Assembly (NCBI GenBank): GCA_024138015.1
Contig: JAMXBB010000004.1
Location: 80,108,857 to 80,172,856, forward strand
Origin: Lumnitzera littorea
Taxonomy: Eukaryota > Streptophyta > Magnoliopsida > Myrtales > Combretaceae
Reading direction: 5' to 3'
DNA: 64,000 nt
The stretch's first letter is position 1. Every line of letters starts with the position of its first letter. Both the position numbers and the translations under genes were made by a program. The notes under the pieces were generated by a model that was given only the letters and a program-made list of their open reading frames with translations, had not been told where the DNA came from and ran no database searches. This document shows positions 11,785-24,233 of this stretch, in pieces.

Positions 11785-11875
11785 AGGTGAGCTAACAAGG
11801 GACAAAGACCTAGCATTTGTGTGAAGCAAGAGATTTGGGGTTTGATTCCCAACAATGCACAATGTGCATTTTTAT
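11785..11875 (+). promoter_or_regulatory. tRNA-like A/B-box module in element C LTR
   Basis: Contains GGTTTGATTCCC at 11839-11850, one C-to-T change from a perfect Pol III B box (GGTTCGATTCCC). Upstream is GCTAACAAGGGACAAAGACC, and about 20 bp downstream comes a run of T. It occupies the same LTR position as the better-preserved modules in E and I. Confidence 0.4.
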
Positions 11876-12174
11876 TTTTATTTTTTCTAAGTTAGGTCAC
11901 ATGCGCTGTACATGACTACTTCATCATCTTCTCTAAATCTAGTTGAGAAAGAGTGGGAAAGGGAGAGAAAATTTGGGGATTCTAGAAACTTTTTCTTTTT
12001 TTTTTCTTAATGGATTGAATTAAATCTTTAGGTTATCTTTCATGGTTTAAGAAGAATCATAACTAAATCATTGAAGAACCTAAAAAATTTTTTGAGGATG
12101 TTGTTAAATGTTCATCAAGATTGAATCTCTATCCCAAGAGATTTAAAGAAATTGAAAAGATTCAAATTGTGGTT

Positions 12175-12182
12175 TATAAAAG
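12175..12182 (+). promoter_or_regulatory. TATA box of element C LTR
   Basis: TATAAAAG followed by GGAATTCGTC. The plus-strand Ogre LTR of element I has ATTCGTGTATAAAAGGG at the matching place. Confidence 0.5.
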
Positions 12183-15100
12183 GGAATTCGTCTACTTCAT
12201 CTACACGATATTTTCACTAATAGCTAAAGCCCCAACTATAGCAGCCCTTACCTACTGCTCGATTTGTATAAGCCTCTATTAACTAAACCTAGTCATCATC
12301 AATCTTCACTCTTAATGCCAACTACATTCTTTCATCCTCACCATAACCTAAACCCTAGAATCTACACTGCCTCCATCTTTAATCTCTAACCTTATTAGGT
12401 GTGACAACTAAGATGTCCCCATAACATCCACATCTTATGCTTATAACTCAAACTAAGCCCCATCCTTCCATGTACATGTGCATAGTAGTACTAACCAAAA
12501 GCCATGTACATATAGCAACTTCAATGCCATAACCCTTTCATGACCTGAATACCCCAACTAGCAAGCGCCATCCTTGAGCTAACCCTAACATGCTACACTC
12601 GATTGGTATGGCACTTTCAATTACCTATCCTCACACTCCACTATCATCTTTGTTAGCCACATATATGATAGCACATGTACTATCCCTTATACCATCATTG
12701 CATGCCATAACACCATGACGAACTTTATGTGACTACTCCGAACCCAACCAATGTCTATAGCATGCCACTACACCACTAATACGGACTCATGGATGAACAC
12801 ACAAAGCTGATATCATACATAATCAAACGGGTGGTCCAAGCTGTAAGATGGCTTGAAAAGTAAATGATAGTTAAAGGTTAAGTAGGGGAGTCTCGTGTAC
12901 TGATGAAGGATATGACCCACCAATGCCTCACACCAACTCAGGTCACAATTGCTATGATGCATAAGTATGGCCGGAGGTCACTTGCTACTAGTTTATACTC
13001 AAATGGGCTAGATAAGGGTAGCCTAAGAGTAAAGGGGACCCTTAGCTCGAGAGTGAAGAAGTTCAATCTATTCTCTGTATTCTCATCTCCCTAACTTTTA
13101 CAATATGATGATATTTATATCATCCCATTAGGGTGAATCCTAAGTTACAAAAATTACAAAAGAATGGTCTTTATTTGCCAAAAACAAAAAGAATAATTTA
13201 CAAGAAAAATATGAAATTGTGCAAAAGAAGGAACACAGACGTCCTTTATCAAAAGGGACATTACGAATGTTAGTAAAGGATAGTGTACGTACGTTTTTAC
13301 TGTGATTCTGACACTATTGTGGTTTGAGCAAGGGTAAGCTTCTGTTTAGGCCTGTTCAGCATTAAAAGGGGTTGGACTTGAGCTTCTAGATGGTTTGATA
13401 GTTTCGAGGCCACTCTGATATGTCCATGACCGACTTGATGTTACCAAGGCTAACCCTAAATGGCCAATTTGACCTAATGCTAGTAGCTTACCCTAGGGCA
13501 ACCTGACATGATAGTAACCAACCTACTATGGCAATGACCGAGCTCCCATGGTCGGGTCGATCTAGAGTGGATGAGCCAGATCTGTTCAATATCATTCGGT
13601 ACAATTGCTCTAGTATGGAATGGTTGGGTAGCTACGTCATGACTGAGTAGATCTTAGCCAAGCAGCTTCGGTCTAACAAATCAACCTCGGTAAAGTAGGC
13701 AAATAGGCAAGGCAGGATAATCATAAATGGCTAATCTATGTAGACCTAACAAAATAGAATAAAGCCGACTACAGTAAAGTAGAATGGATTAAGTATAGTA
13801 AGGAAGAGTTGGCAAAGTAGGGCACAAATAATAGGCCAAGATAGAACTTGTAGAGTACATTAGGTATTCTAATATTGCCATAGCATAGTGACAAGTTTGT
13901 GGGAGGGCTCGGTTAGGGTAGAGTGGAGTGTACTCAACATAATAGGGTAGACCCAGCAAAGTAGGGTAGGCCATTCAGCAATGATGGAGCACATAAACAG
14001 GTCGTCCATTCATGCAAAGCTTGTAAGTAAGCTTCCCATGTAGTCCAAAGCCTAGTATGTCGTAGGGTTAGTGCCTAAAATCCTATTAACTACAGTATTA
14101 AGTTCGATGTCTAATGAAGTCTCACTATAGCTTGAAACACCATCATCAATCCACCTTTCATTAATAACTTTATCATAGAACTTAAATTCCATGCTCAAAT
14201 TGATGCTTAGAATGCCTTATAAGTCATTGGAGTTACTTTGCCTTGTTGACCCAACCAGGAGTTATGCATACCAACCTACGTATAGTGATTTGCCCAAACA
14301 TAATCTGCATATAGAAGGTGGGTTACAAATTTTTCCATTATTTTGTGTGTAAATAAAATAAGTGAAAAATTACTAATTTAGTTGTTTTTTGGTGCAGGTC
14401 TTTAGTGGTAATATTTCATTATAGTTTTTATTATTATGATTAGGGACATGCAACTTATTATACTAACTCTTTTTTTTTTAATTGTAGGTTCCAATATAAA
14501 TTCATGATAAGTTAATTTTGTACTCATGTCATCATTATAAGAAAATTTTAAAACAAATATTCTTGCATCTTACATATTGCATGTTTTAGAAACATCATGT
14601 TTATAAAAAATTGCATCTTTTTCATAGAAATTCCATTTTGTTTCATAAAATTTGCATTTTAAGATATAGCTGCATATTTTTCCAAGATTCATACCTTTAG
14701 TAAATATATGTATCTAAATTGCATATCTTAGTAGATTCTCATAAATCTTGCATTTATGGTTTTTAGAAAAATAAATTTTTAGCTCGTAGTTGTTTTCTTA
14801 AAATAATAAAAATCTTAAGTGGAATCTTTTCAAAATATTTAGTCCATAAGTTATTTCTTTTAGTAAGTTTACTAAGTTAGCTCTTTTTAGGTTTCTTTAT
14901 TTTGAAAATAATAAATTACTAAAGAATGTAAATCTAGCTTAATTTTCAAATTAAAAAAAATCAACTCACTAAATCTTATTTGAAAAAAAAAAAAAACAGA
15001 ACTATGTTAGTTTGATCACAGCTAGTAAGTATGAAGGTACCTTAAGGGCAATCATAAAATAATAAAAACTTTTTTTTGGAAACAAAATTCGCAATAAAAA

Positions 15101-15621
15101 TTTTTAAAAATTCATTTTATTTGCATTTTTGTGCATTTTGCATATTTTGGCATCTTTAGAGAAATTATAAAAATAAAGGCCCATTAGTTTTCTCTTTTTA
15201 ACTATTACATAGTGACTTGGTCTTAATAAGTTAGTTTTTTGAATTCCTATTTTCTGAAAAATTACCTTTTTAGAAAATTTATTAACTAGTAGTTAAATTA
15301 GTGTTTTCTTACTCGAAAACCATAATTTGACTTTTTTATCAATTTAGGTAGTTGGCAACTCCAAGTTATTTTGAAAAATATTTTTTCTAAAAATAATTTA
15401 ATTTTATATCAAGTAACTTTTGTTAAGTAGGTTAAATTTAATATAGGTTAAATTAAGGAAAACTAAAATTGTGATTAGTAGAAGTAGTAAATCCACTAGA
15501 GACTAATGGGCTAAACATGTAAAAATTAAAAAATTAATTAGCAGAATTTTATTTTCTTATTTTTCTTTTATTTACTTTATATATTGTAATATAATTATGC
15601 TAAATAAGTTTTAGTGATACA

Positions 15622-16402
15622 GGTCTCTAGGAAAAGCATGGCCTAATGGGCCTCTTATTATGGACTTAAGAGCCTAAGACGAGCCGGCATTGTGTAACCC
15701 TTAGGTCACTATGGTCTTTACCTTCGCCTAATGATAATAGGTGAGCCTACTCATGCTTCATTGTAGCCTATTAGGTGTTTCCTTCACGAATGCTTGGGGT
15801 TATAGAGCTTGAGACTCACAAATCCCACCTTCCTATATCATTTTTTTTTTTTGAAAAAAAAAAGCGGTTAGTTATTTTTAAATTATTGGAATAAGAAAAA
15901 AAAATCTAATTATTATAATCAGCAATTGGTTAGGCTTTCTTTTCAAAAAATAAAGGGAAAATTAAATGAATCAGTATCCTTATATATAAGTGTCCATGAG
16001 CCTCATTTCTCTAAAAATTTTATTTCAATTTATACACATATATAAGTGTAATCCTAACCATGATTTATATTAATTCCTATAATTTATTAATTATCGACCC
16101 TTATTACATCGTTTGCTTGTATAGCATATCACGTCAATTTTCTTATTTTATTGTTCTATTCATACTAATGTTTAATATTGTATGACTCTTCTTGTACTAT
16201 ATATATATATATATATATATATTTCTTTTTTCTTTTTGTATATGATGTAGTTTAGCCTTCTTTTTAAGTGTAAAAGGGTATGCAATTTAAAAGACTTAAA
16301 GGAGTTATAAAAGCATTAATATCATATGTAGCCTGATTGTAAATTTTGTATCTTCATTTTTTGTAAATAATTGTATAATTGTATATTTTGTGTAATATAG
16401 AT
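15622..16402 (+). other. Element C leader
   Basis: Noncoding stretch between LTR and ORF1. It starts with a GC-richer segment (15622-15835, containing ATGGGCCTC and ACGAGCCGGC) and then becomes AT-rich with an AT microsatellite. It ends TAATATAG just before the ORF1 ATG, a possible splice acceptor. Confidence 0.4.
16200..16222. repeat. (AT)n microsatellite
   Basis: About eleven AT units within the element C leader. Confidence 0.9.
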
Positions 16403-17914
16403 ATGGAAAGTCAAGGCAACATCAATCCCAAGCCTATCTATGAGGTCTAGCTTGACAAGTATTCTTTCCATTAGGGCATATTGAGAGATTGGTTGAATTG
16501 GCTTCTACCCATCAAGCAAGACCACATTTACAAAAAGATTAGGCTAATCATGTCCGTCATGCAAATCCAGCTTCATTAGCTACTGATCTAAGCCCCAATA
16601 CATTATTAGAATCTAGAGTCCTCAACTTTCAAGTTTGGCCTACATATGCTAACACCCACTTTAGAAGAGTACTCTCAACTACTTAGTACTCCACCTCTTG
16701 AAGTGGGAATAACAGTTCTAAATCTTAAGGTCCAGCTCAAGAAAGCCTTCACGACCTTATTGGGAGTAAAAAAAGCAGCCTTAGCCCCTTTCATATCATT
16801 TGGGGGCAAGAAATATATCTGTATCTTGAGGTTAAAGGAGTGGTTTTCAAGCCTAAATGCTTATTAGAAACATTGTTAGATGTTTTGTGACAGATATGAA
16901 TTGTGGGCTAAAAAGCAAGTGAGTACCTTTATTGTAGCAATATTCGAGACAGTGCTATTTCCTTTCAAGTATGGTTAGATCCATTTCAAGTTAGCTAAGC
17001 TAGTAACCCAATTTGCTGGCAAATCCTATATACCCATATTATTGGTAAAGTAATCTAAGACAATTACCCATCTAAGGAAGTAGGGGCATGGGTATTTCAC
17101 GACCAACCCCACAATCCTTATCGTATGGTTTCTCAATCAAATATGGGGGTATGGATGGAACCTTCTCAAAGCATCTTTTACTAAGCATATTAACTTAATT
17201 GACAACTTGGCTTGTCACCTTAAGGTTCAAGAAGAGTCTTAGTTCAAAGGATGGGTAGTTGTCATAAACATGATGTAGCCATGGGATTTTATGTGGACAA
17301 CTGAGAGGAGCAATCACACTTGAGCTATCCTAGGGTGTATCGATTATGTAGGGGTCCCTCTTATCAGTATCGCAAGCTATATAGGGTATTTTGCAGCTTA
17401 TATCACTCGATAGTTAGGCTTGCTTCAAGGGATAGCATACTCGAATTTGCTAGAAGATATGACATTAAATTATCAAGATCCTTTCTTATCCATAGACACC
17501 TTGACTCAATGACTAGCAAAACTAGTAAAGTTATGGGAATGAAAGGAAGTCAAGAAGGTAGTAAATGTAGCGACTTGGAGGGGGGAAGTCGAGGAATACT
17601 AGGCCACTAAGCAGTTCATGTCTAATCAACTAAAGAAGACTGAGAAGATCTGGTATGAAGCTCCAAACGTATTTAGACATAAGCTAGAGCCAGATTACCT
17701 TTCATGTACTGAGTAGGCATATCAAGGCACCATATGGGTTAGAGTTGAAGCCTACTTTTGAGAAGGTAAAAGGATGATTGAAGAATTAAAAATGAAGAAT
17801 GAGAGGTTGCTGGAAGAAAACTAGTTCCTAAGGGGAAAGATTCGAGAAAGAGATGTTACTATCAAAAAACTTATGAAAGAAGTTGATGAAGCCTGCCTTA
17901 GCCAAATCTGCTAG
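16403..17914 (+). pseudogene. Element C ORF1 (DUF7745-like, upstream of gag)
   Basis: Ogre-type elements carry an extra ORF of unknown role before gag. Here an ATG at 16403 opens a frame with stops. It holds LTPTLEEYSQLLSTPPLE, equivalent to LTLKEYTQLLQAPPLDE in element E, then a middle part with KLVTQFAGKSYIPIL. It ends with a charged, probably coiled-coil stretch (MIEELKMKNERLLEEN, KKLMKEVDEACL). The LxPTxEEYxxLL motif is what marks the plant domain I know as DUF7745. Function unknown. Lineage assignment is supported by the gag that follows. Confidence 0.65.
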
Positions 17915-18200
17915 CTTTTATAGATATAGGATTCAATTTTTAGGAAGATTAGTTAGGCATTTTGATTAGCCCATTGTTTAGGCTTGATTCTATGACTATT
18001 AATAAATTTGTAGCATCATTGAATAAAAGTATTTATTGGTTGCATGGTCTTCGACTCATTTTTCCTTTTTGTTATTGCCTATGTTAAATATCTTTTAAAT
18101 AAGAAAAAACAAACCAACAAACAAACATAAAAAACAACAACAAAAATGAAACAAAACAAAAAATCTTATTGAAAAAGGTTCTAAACTTGGGTTTTTGTAG
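17915..18200 (+). other. ORF1-gag spacer of element C
   Basis: AT-rich, with an AAACAAACAAAC-like stretch at 18105-18150. No coding frame recognised. Probably noncoding linker. Confidence 0.4.
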
Positions 18201-19749
18201 GATTTTGAAGATAATGCCCAAATGAGGAGACTTTGTTAGTAGCTTGATATTCACCTATTCTAAAGCATGAATGTCAACCCCTAGCAACAGAAACGTCAAC
18301 CAAACCAAGCTTAACCCAAGAGTTACTACCTTAAAAGAGAACATAATTAAGATAGATGAATAAATTCAAGCTCTCACTCAAGATATCAGAATATTCAATG
18401 ATTGCTAGGCATCTCAAGTCAACCTGAATCGAAACATAGATATGAGCCCTCCCCCCTGAAGTAGAAGACATAGAATCCCTAATGTTGAGACATAGAGGAA
18501 AGAGATGAAAGAAAAACATAAGGAGATGGAAAGGAAGTTTATGTAGATATTGACTGTGAAGATGAATGCCTTGGAAGTGGTTGACAAGCTTAAGTAGACA
18601 AGAATGATCAATTTGTCGACATATGAAGACAATGACTTTTTGGAAAAGTTTAAAGTTCCAAAGTTTGAAAAATATGATGGGACTAATTGTCCAAAGCTTT
18701 ACACCAGGCCATACATTAGAAAGATAGGTAGATATACAAAGTATGGCAAGGTGTTGGTCTAAACCTTCTAAGATATTTGACTAAGTCGGCCCTAACATAG
18801 TATGCCTAACTAAACTTGAATGAGATCGATACTAAGGACAAGTTAGCTCGAGCTTTCTACTACCAGTATAAGTTCAATATCCAAATGGCTCCTTCCATGT
18901 AAGATTTAAATAACATGGATAAGAAATCAAACAAGAGCTTCAAGGTGTATGCTCAAAGATGGAGGGACATGGTAGCTTAGGTGACCCTTCCCCTAACAAA
19001 AAGGGATTTAACCTTTGCTTTTATTAACACTCTTGGCAATCTATACTATCAACATCTAGTAGGTCACACTGCCTCCAACTTTATAGAGATTGTAGCCATA
19101 GGGTGCCAAATTGAGGAAGCTATCTCTTTAGGAAGGCTTCCTAATCCTGAAGCAATTGAGAAGAAGATGCCTCCTACAAAGTTCTCTAGCGAAGCTAAAG
19201 AAGCCACTATAAGTGTTGTCAATGCTAGCAATGTTGTTAGACCTACAATCTTAGTAGTCATGTTGGGAGACTTTAATCCCCTATTGAATTCAAATCAGAA
19301 TAACTGCTTACAGAGAAGACAATTTACTAAGATACCCATTCCTCTAAGCTAAGTTCTTGTATGATTAAGAAAAGAGAATCTCTTAACATTTGAAATACCA
19401 AAGGTAGGTTAGAGATCAAGGGACTATAACCTAGAGCTTCGGTACGATTATCATTTGGGTTAGGTAAACCATTCTACATAGCAATGTTAGAGCCTTAAGC
19501 ATAAGATCCAATATCTTATTGATGCTAAGTTGGTGCAATTAGACTTTATTTAGACTCTTACACCAAATGTGGATAACAATCCTCTACTCGACTAAGTACA
19601 CTCAATCAATATGATCATCGTTGAGGTACTTGAACTAGAAGTTGACCTAAATAGTCTCCTTATCACTATTGAAGAGGTAGCTTAGAATCTATGGCAAGCC
19701 AAACACTTATAGGATATAAATCTTAGAGATAGAACCTAAACTAGACTAG
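18200..19749 (+). pseudogene. Element C gag, first part
   Basis: Matches the gag of elements E and I: FLEKFKVPKFEKYDGTNCPK (I has FLEKFKVPDFEKHNGTRCPK), then LTFAFINTLGNLYYQHLVGH and IEIVAIGCQIEEAISLGRLP. A linker with HKIQYLIDAKLVQLDF and NVDNNPLLD follows, equivalent to NKIQDLIDEGIVQLDF and NVNNNPLPN in I. Stops at about 18755 onward and a shift before 18981. The frame is lost after about 19700. The rest of the domain reappears after insertion F at 23632. Confidence 0.75.
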
Positions 19750-19981
19750 CAATCTATCAATCCTCTACCCGATCAATTATGGCTATGTTGGTTCCAAAAC
19801 CACGAAAGAGATGTACTCAAAAAGAGGTATGAAGTCAAAGATCCTACGGTCGATACCTTAGGTGAACCCTCAAGTAAATCTGAGTACTTAGTCGATTATT
19901 TCGGTTCACCCATTGTCAAGACCCTAGAGGAGGCCTGGTAGGATTTCCTAAAATTTTTATAACATGTGTGCACCCATGATA
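19750..19981 (+). other. Open stretch of unknown origin beside insertion F
   Basis: 63 codons are open at 19750-19938, containing HERDVLKKRYEVKDPTVDTL then LVDYFGSPIVKTLEEAW. The stretch lies between the recognised gag linker of C and the left end of F. I do not recognise it. It may be part of C's gag-protease linker in a diverged subfamily, part of F if F's left end is further left, or chance. Confidence 0.3.
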
Positions 19982-22648
19982 TGAAAACTACCTTGCAAGT
20001 AAGAAATTACAAGACTCTATATAATAAATCACTAAGATTACTGATTTTTCAAGTAATTAATTTATTATAACATCACATAACATATAAATATAAATAATTA
20101 TAGATATCTGATATCCCATAGTTCTTTAAAACCGCAGAGAAACGGTATCCCCTACCAAATAATAAGACAGGATATACTAACATATAAATAAATATATATA
20201 CAAGAAAAATTAAATTATAGTAAGTTTTAACATATAAATATTTTCTACAAAGGATGTTTATGTATCACCTAAAGAGTACTTAGCTACTTCTAATACTAGT
20301 AACATATCTTCATCTTGCACTCAGCACTCGAGACATATCCCAATCCCATCGTAAGTAAACCTGCAAAGGAAACTAAGGGAGAATGAGCATAAAACAGCTT
20401 AGTAAGTTCATCCCTCATCACCACTGTTCAAGTAAGTTATCACACATTATTATCACACATATAAGCAAGCTATCTACATACAAAATGAATGCAAGCAACA
20501 CATCCATAGGAGTTCGGAACTATAGAAGGTGTAGAATTACGTCGTCTATACTTCGATTATCCCCTGTACTTACCCGTATAAGGTACCTCAGCTTACTCGC
20601 ATGAGGCTACCTAAGGGCACCACCCCTTTAGGCAATACTCGACTATTAGCCTAGTCGAGAAAAAAAAAAATTCTAATCCAAATAGGTAGATCCCAAACTA
20701 GGACCATCCACCATCCAAGGTCCCTTGGGTATAAACATGCGAGTTCTCTTGCAACTAAAATTATCCAAAGCCTTATAGGTACAATAAAGCAAGTCCTCTT
20801 GCTATCAATTGGAGATCCCATGCTAGGTTTGCCTTAACATTAAAATATTATTTATGGCTCCACAAGCCCTTATAAACATCATACAAAAATATATTTAAGA
20901 GTAGAAAAGCTTTTTCTAAAAACACTTTTCTCAAGATTTTTGCAAAGTTAGCACTCTCCATTCATACCTTCACCAAATCATAGACATGCGACGAGTATTA
21001 TTGGTTATTTTGGTCTAATACTTATATTTATCAATTTAAAAAGGTGTTCACACAAATGATAGCAAACAAGCAAAGTAGTCATTCAGACATACAAGCAACA
21101 GCAAGTAGCAAAATCTCATACAAGTAACATATACGAGCAAGTAGCAAGTCATTAGAACTCCTTCACCTGGATTATTGCTCATTCTCCGAACCTTTGGGAT
21201 TTCCAGAGCTTGATATTGAACGCTTAAATCAAAATAGTAAAACTTATAAGTATTCTAAGAAGTCAGACTCCTTAGTTAACTAAAAGTCTATTGTAGTTTG
21301 TCTAGTTTCCCCCAATAAAACCTAAGTATAATGTATATTGGGTTACCATACTCAATGAGATTAATAGTAACTATTTTCTTATATTTGTAAGTTATGAGAC
21401 TTCCATTATGTATTTAGTAAATTTTTCATTCTAATTCCGATATTTGCGAACTTATAGTCGTTTTTCATCGTTTTCGGACATACGTTTACACGGTGATATC
21501 TGTTTTGGACGTTAAGACCTGTGTTTTATGATATAGACTCAATTTATGGAAATTTTTAACTATGGATACTTAATTATTCTTATTGTTTATATTTATATCC
21601 TTTGTTTGTACTTAATGATTAGTTAGCCCTTAGATTCTTACACTTAGAGAATTTTACCTTGATATTACTTATCTATGTACTTAATTAAGTTTAATCTAAT
21701 TTAGGAAGTGTATGAAGGTTTACTAATTTATGTACCTAATTCTTATGTACTCTTTTCATTTCTTATTTCATAAACCTATGCTTATGTTATCGCTTACATC
21801 ATCAATCGCTTGTGTCATCGCTTACATCATCATTTGCTTATTTCATGGCTTATGTAATCATTCATTACATATAAATATATATATATATCCTTATGTACTC
21901 ATACATATGTTATATACATACTTATACTTCTAACATACTATTATGTATACTTAGGTACTTATACATATACTAATACATATACCCATATACACATACGGTA
22001 GCATACGTATTTTTATATGTATTTTCGTATGCCTTATTTACCCTCTTAAGGAAGCTTCTCAAATTTCATCTTTTTGTATTTTAAGGGTGTATTTAGCATG
22101 GTAGATGTATGTATAACTAGTATAAACCTCCTTTTAGGTTATGTACATAATGGTTATTCTTGTACAAGAGTTCCCATACATGTATTTATTAAGTATACTC
22201 TTATATACACATATTTAAGCATGTGTACAAGTGTTCTTCTTTCCATTTAGCTAAGGATTTATACACTTATACTATGGGTTTCACTAAAACCTTAATATAT
22301 ACACTCCATATATACTCAATTGAGCTATGCACATGGGTATTTCTACATTCTAAACATAAGTATAAGGATTCCTTTCCTTCCATAACACAAAAGCACAAAT
22401 TACATAAAGTTCCTATACTAATCTTAGATAGATAACTAACTCACTAATTAAGATAAGAAATTAGATAAAACATACCTTTTTCTCCTTTACAATTTGAAAA
22501 GGAAAGCAAGTAGATATAGTAGATTGGTGTGTAGTGGTACTTAAGATTATGAAAGTGAAATTTTTGGAAAAGTGAGGATGATAAAGCAAAGGGGAGTTCA
22601 TGGTTTGAAATGGAAGAGGAAAAGGAGTTTTTCTTGTCTCAAATTGTG

Positions 22649-22656
22649 TTTATAAA
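22649..22656 (-). promoter_or_regulatory. TATA box of insertion F
   Basis: TTTATAAA, 134 bp from the W-box quartet and oriented toward lower coordinates. The T/C-rich stretch after it on the minus strand resembles a plant 5' UTR. Confidence 0.45.
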
Positions 22657-22789
22657 TGAGAAAAGTAAAGTCTAGAAGAGGGAGAAGAATGGACGGCAAA
22701 GAAGTGAGGAAAAAGGGAAGAAAAATTCAAAAGGAAAGAGAAGAAATCATTAGAAAGGAGAAGAGAATTCTAGATGACAATGACATTTG

Positions 22790-22818
22790 TTGACTTGGTC
22801 AAATGTTGACTTAGTCAA
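22790..22818 (-). promoter_or_regulatory. Four W-box cores at 8-bp spacing in F
   Basis: TTGAC at 22790, its complement GTCAA at 22798, TTGAC at 22806 and GTCAA at 22814: four WRKY-type cores in alternating orientation, exactly 8 bp apart. They lie upstream of the minus-strand TATA box, i.e. in the U3 of this LTR. Confidence 0.55.
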
Positions 22819-23631
22819 CTCTCTTAGAATTGCATGTAATTTGAATGCTCATAATGAAATAATTAAGAAAAATTAGGAAGAAAATTAAGGAAATGTGGGG
22901 TTTGTTGAAATAATTTGTAAAAATAGGTAATGAGATATTTCTCTAAGTATTTATATCCTAGAAACATCATTTAGTATGCTACTTTATGTAATTATCATGA
23001 AAAGTATCATTTAGCATATTAAGGTTTACTATATTTAACCTAAGCATTAACTAAACCCCTAACTCTATGTAATATTAACCTAGTTATATATTTAGAAGAT
23101 GAATGTGACCTAGAATGTAATATCTTAGTTTCTAAGGGATCACTTAAGTATTCTTAATATTTATGCATGATTGAGAGTTATCATTAGTCGTTTATTAATG
23201 AAATGACAAAATATGGAGGATATATTATCAGTTAGGATTTTAGGGTAAATTATGGTGGATTAATTTTTTTATATCCTTAAAGTAATATTTTTAGGGTTTT
23301 TATTACTTTCGAGTATAATCTCTAATGTTTTTACACATTTAAGGTTTAATATATTCATATGTGATTAAGTCTTCAATGGTTATCTTAGGGTTTTGATGAG
23401 GTTCGAGGTTAACATTTACAATTATATATACTTGAGGTTTTAAGATCTTCGTCTGCAATTAGAGGTTCGATTGAAAATTTAAGATTTTTCATATTCACTT
23501 TAGGTTTTGAATTAAGATTTTAATCAGTTTTAAATCTCACTAACTCTATTGACTTCAGGAAATCATCTACAATTTGGGCGTTTGATTCTATACTTAGAAA
23601 ACTAGATTTTCAGGGTTTACATCCATGATAT

Positions 23632-24233
23632 ATGCTAATGTACCACCCATGGATGGGGTTCTAAATTTGAGGAAGAAGATAAGCTTATTGTAGAAGCCAA
23701 GAAGACAACTATAATGATTGGGATGGTTGGAGAAAAGCCTAAACCTTTTGTTTTTGAGTACCACAAGAAAAATGAGAAGGTTAAAGAATTTAGTAAGCTT
23801 AAGAAGATTTCTTTGGATGTCTTCGTAGCCTTAGAATTACAAAGCAGCTCCTTTAAATTACTAGACAATGAGCAAACAACTAGGTCCCTGTCACTTACGG
23901 TTAAAGGGCGTACTTGCTTCCGACAAGTCTATGACTAGAATGGGAAGGCCAAGAGAACAACTACTATAGAAGAGGCTTCCTAGAAAATCCTTAAGGTTAC
24001 AGATGAGAATGATTAAAACACTACCAAGAAGATAGCAAAAGCTAGTAAGTATAAGATTATAGATTAGTTAGCCGAGGTACTAGCCTAGATTTCTTTAATA
24101 GGCTTACTATTGTCATCTGATACTCATTGGGATGCCTTAATCAACATTTTGAAAGATGTTAAAGTACATGAAGGGATTTCTACTAAAAAGTTGGGGTTGG
24201 TAGTTAACTCAGTGTTTACAATGGACCAAACTT
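23632..24233 (+). pseudogene. Element C gag-protease linker, second part
   Basis: Resumes element C after F. Contains GEKPKPFVFEYHKKNEKVKE, then SKYKIID.LAEVLA.ISL and HWDALINILKDVKV, then VVNSVFTMDQT. The same order in element I reads EHKIMDQLAKTLTQISL, YREALFKILRDVKV and VTNSIYTMDQI. It ends at 24233 where the Athila LTR begins, so C's protease, RT and integrase are not in the window. Stops and at least two frames used. Confidence 0.7.

Larger units (their letters stand above)
11261..15621 (+). mobile_element. Element C 5' LTR (Tat/Ogre-like, about 4.4 kb)
   Basis: The start AGTAGATATCCCATTTCTTC then CCTTTTATTTTA aligns with the TGTAGACACCC..TTTTTGCC opening of the E and I LTRs. Like them it has an A-rich first part, a tRNA-like module (11785-11875), and a TATA box TATAAAAG at 12175-12182 followed by GGGAATTC. 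Near the end (15345-15385) is GGTAGTTGGCAACTCCAAG, matching GGTGGTGACTCCAAAAG of the E LTR. The end is set at ...GTGATACA; no clear primer site follows, so the edge may be off by a few hundred bases. The long stretch 12240-15300 has no coding content beyond chance. Confidence 0.55.
19982..23625 (-). mobile_element. Insertion F: long LTR (solo), minus orientation
   Basis: A 3644-bp block without coding domains separates two halves of element C. It runs TGAAAACTACC...TTTACATCCA, with TGATA on both sides (19977-19981 and 23626-23630), consistent with TG..CA ends and a 5-bp target duplication. A minus-strand TATA box (TTTATAAA, 22649-22656) is followed on that strand by a pyrimidine-rich leader and a donor-like AAAGGTATGT near 22475. 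At 20385-20405 it holds GAGCATAAAACAGCTTAGTA, resembling GTGAGC..CAGCTCAGTAAGT in solo LTR G. The length suggests a Tekay/Del-type chromovirus LTR (inference). Boundaries are moderately certain because the ends are only weakly inverted. Confidence 0.55.

Noticed and set aside
20383..22435. Small frames in insertion F (60-73 codons)
   Set aside because: AT-rich, Ile/Tyr/His-rich translations without domains, within a long LTR.
19974..23631. Mutator-like element with 9-bp duplication CCATGATAT
   Set aside because: CCATGATAT is indeed on both sides of F, but no terminal inverted repeats follow it. TG..CA ends with a 5-bp TGATA duplication and an LTR-like promoter explain the block better.
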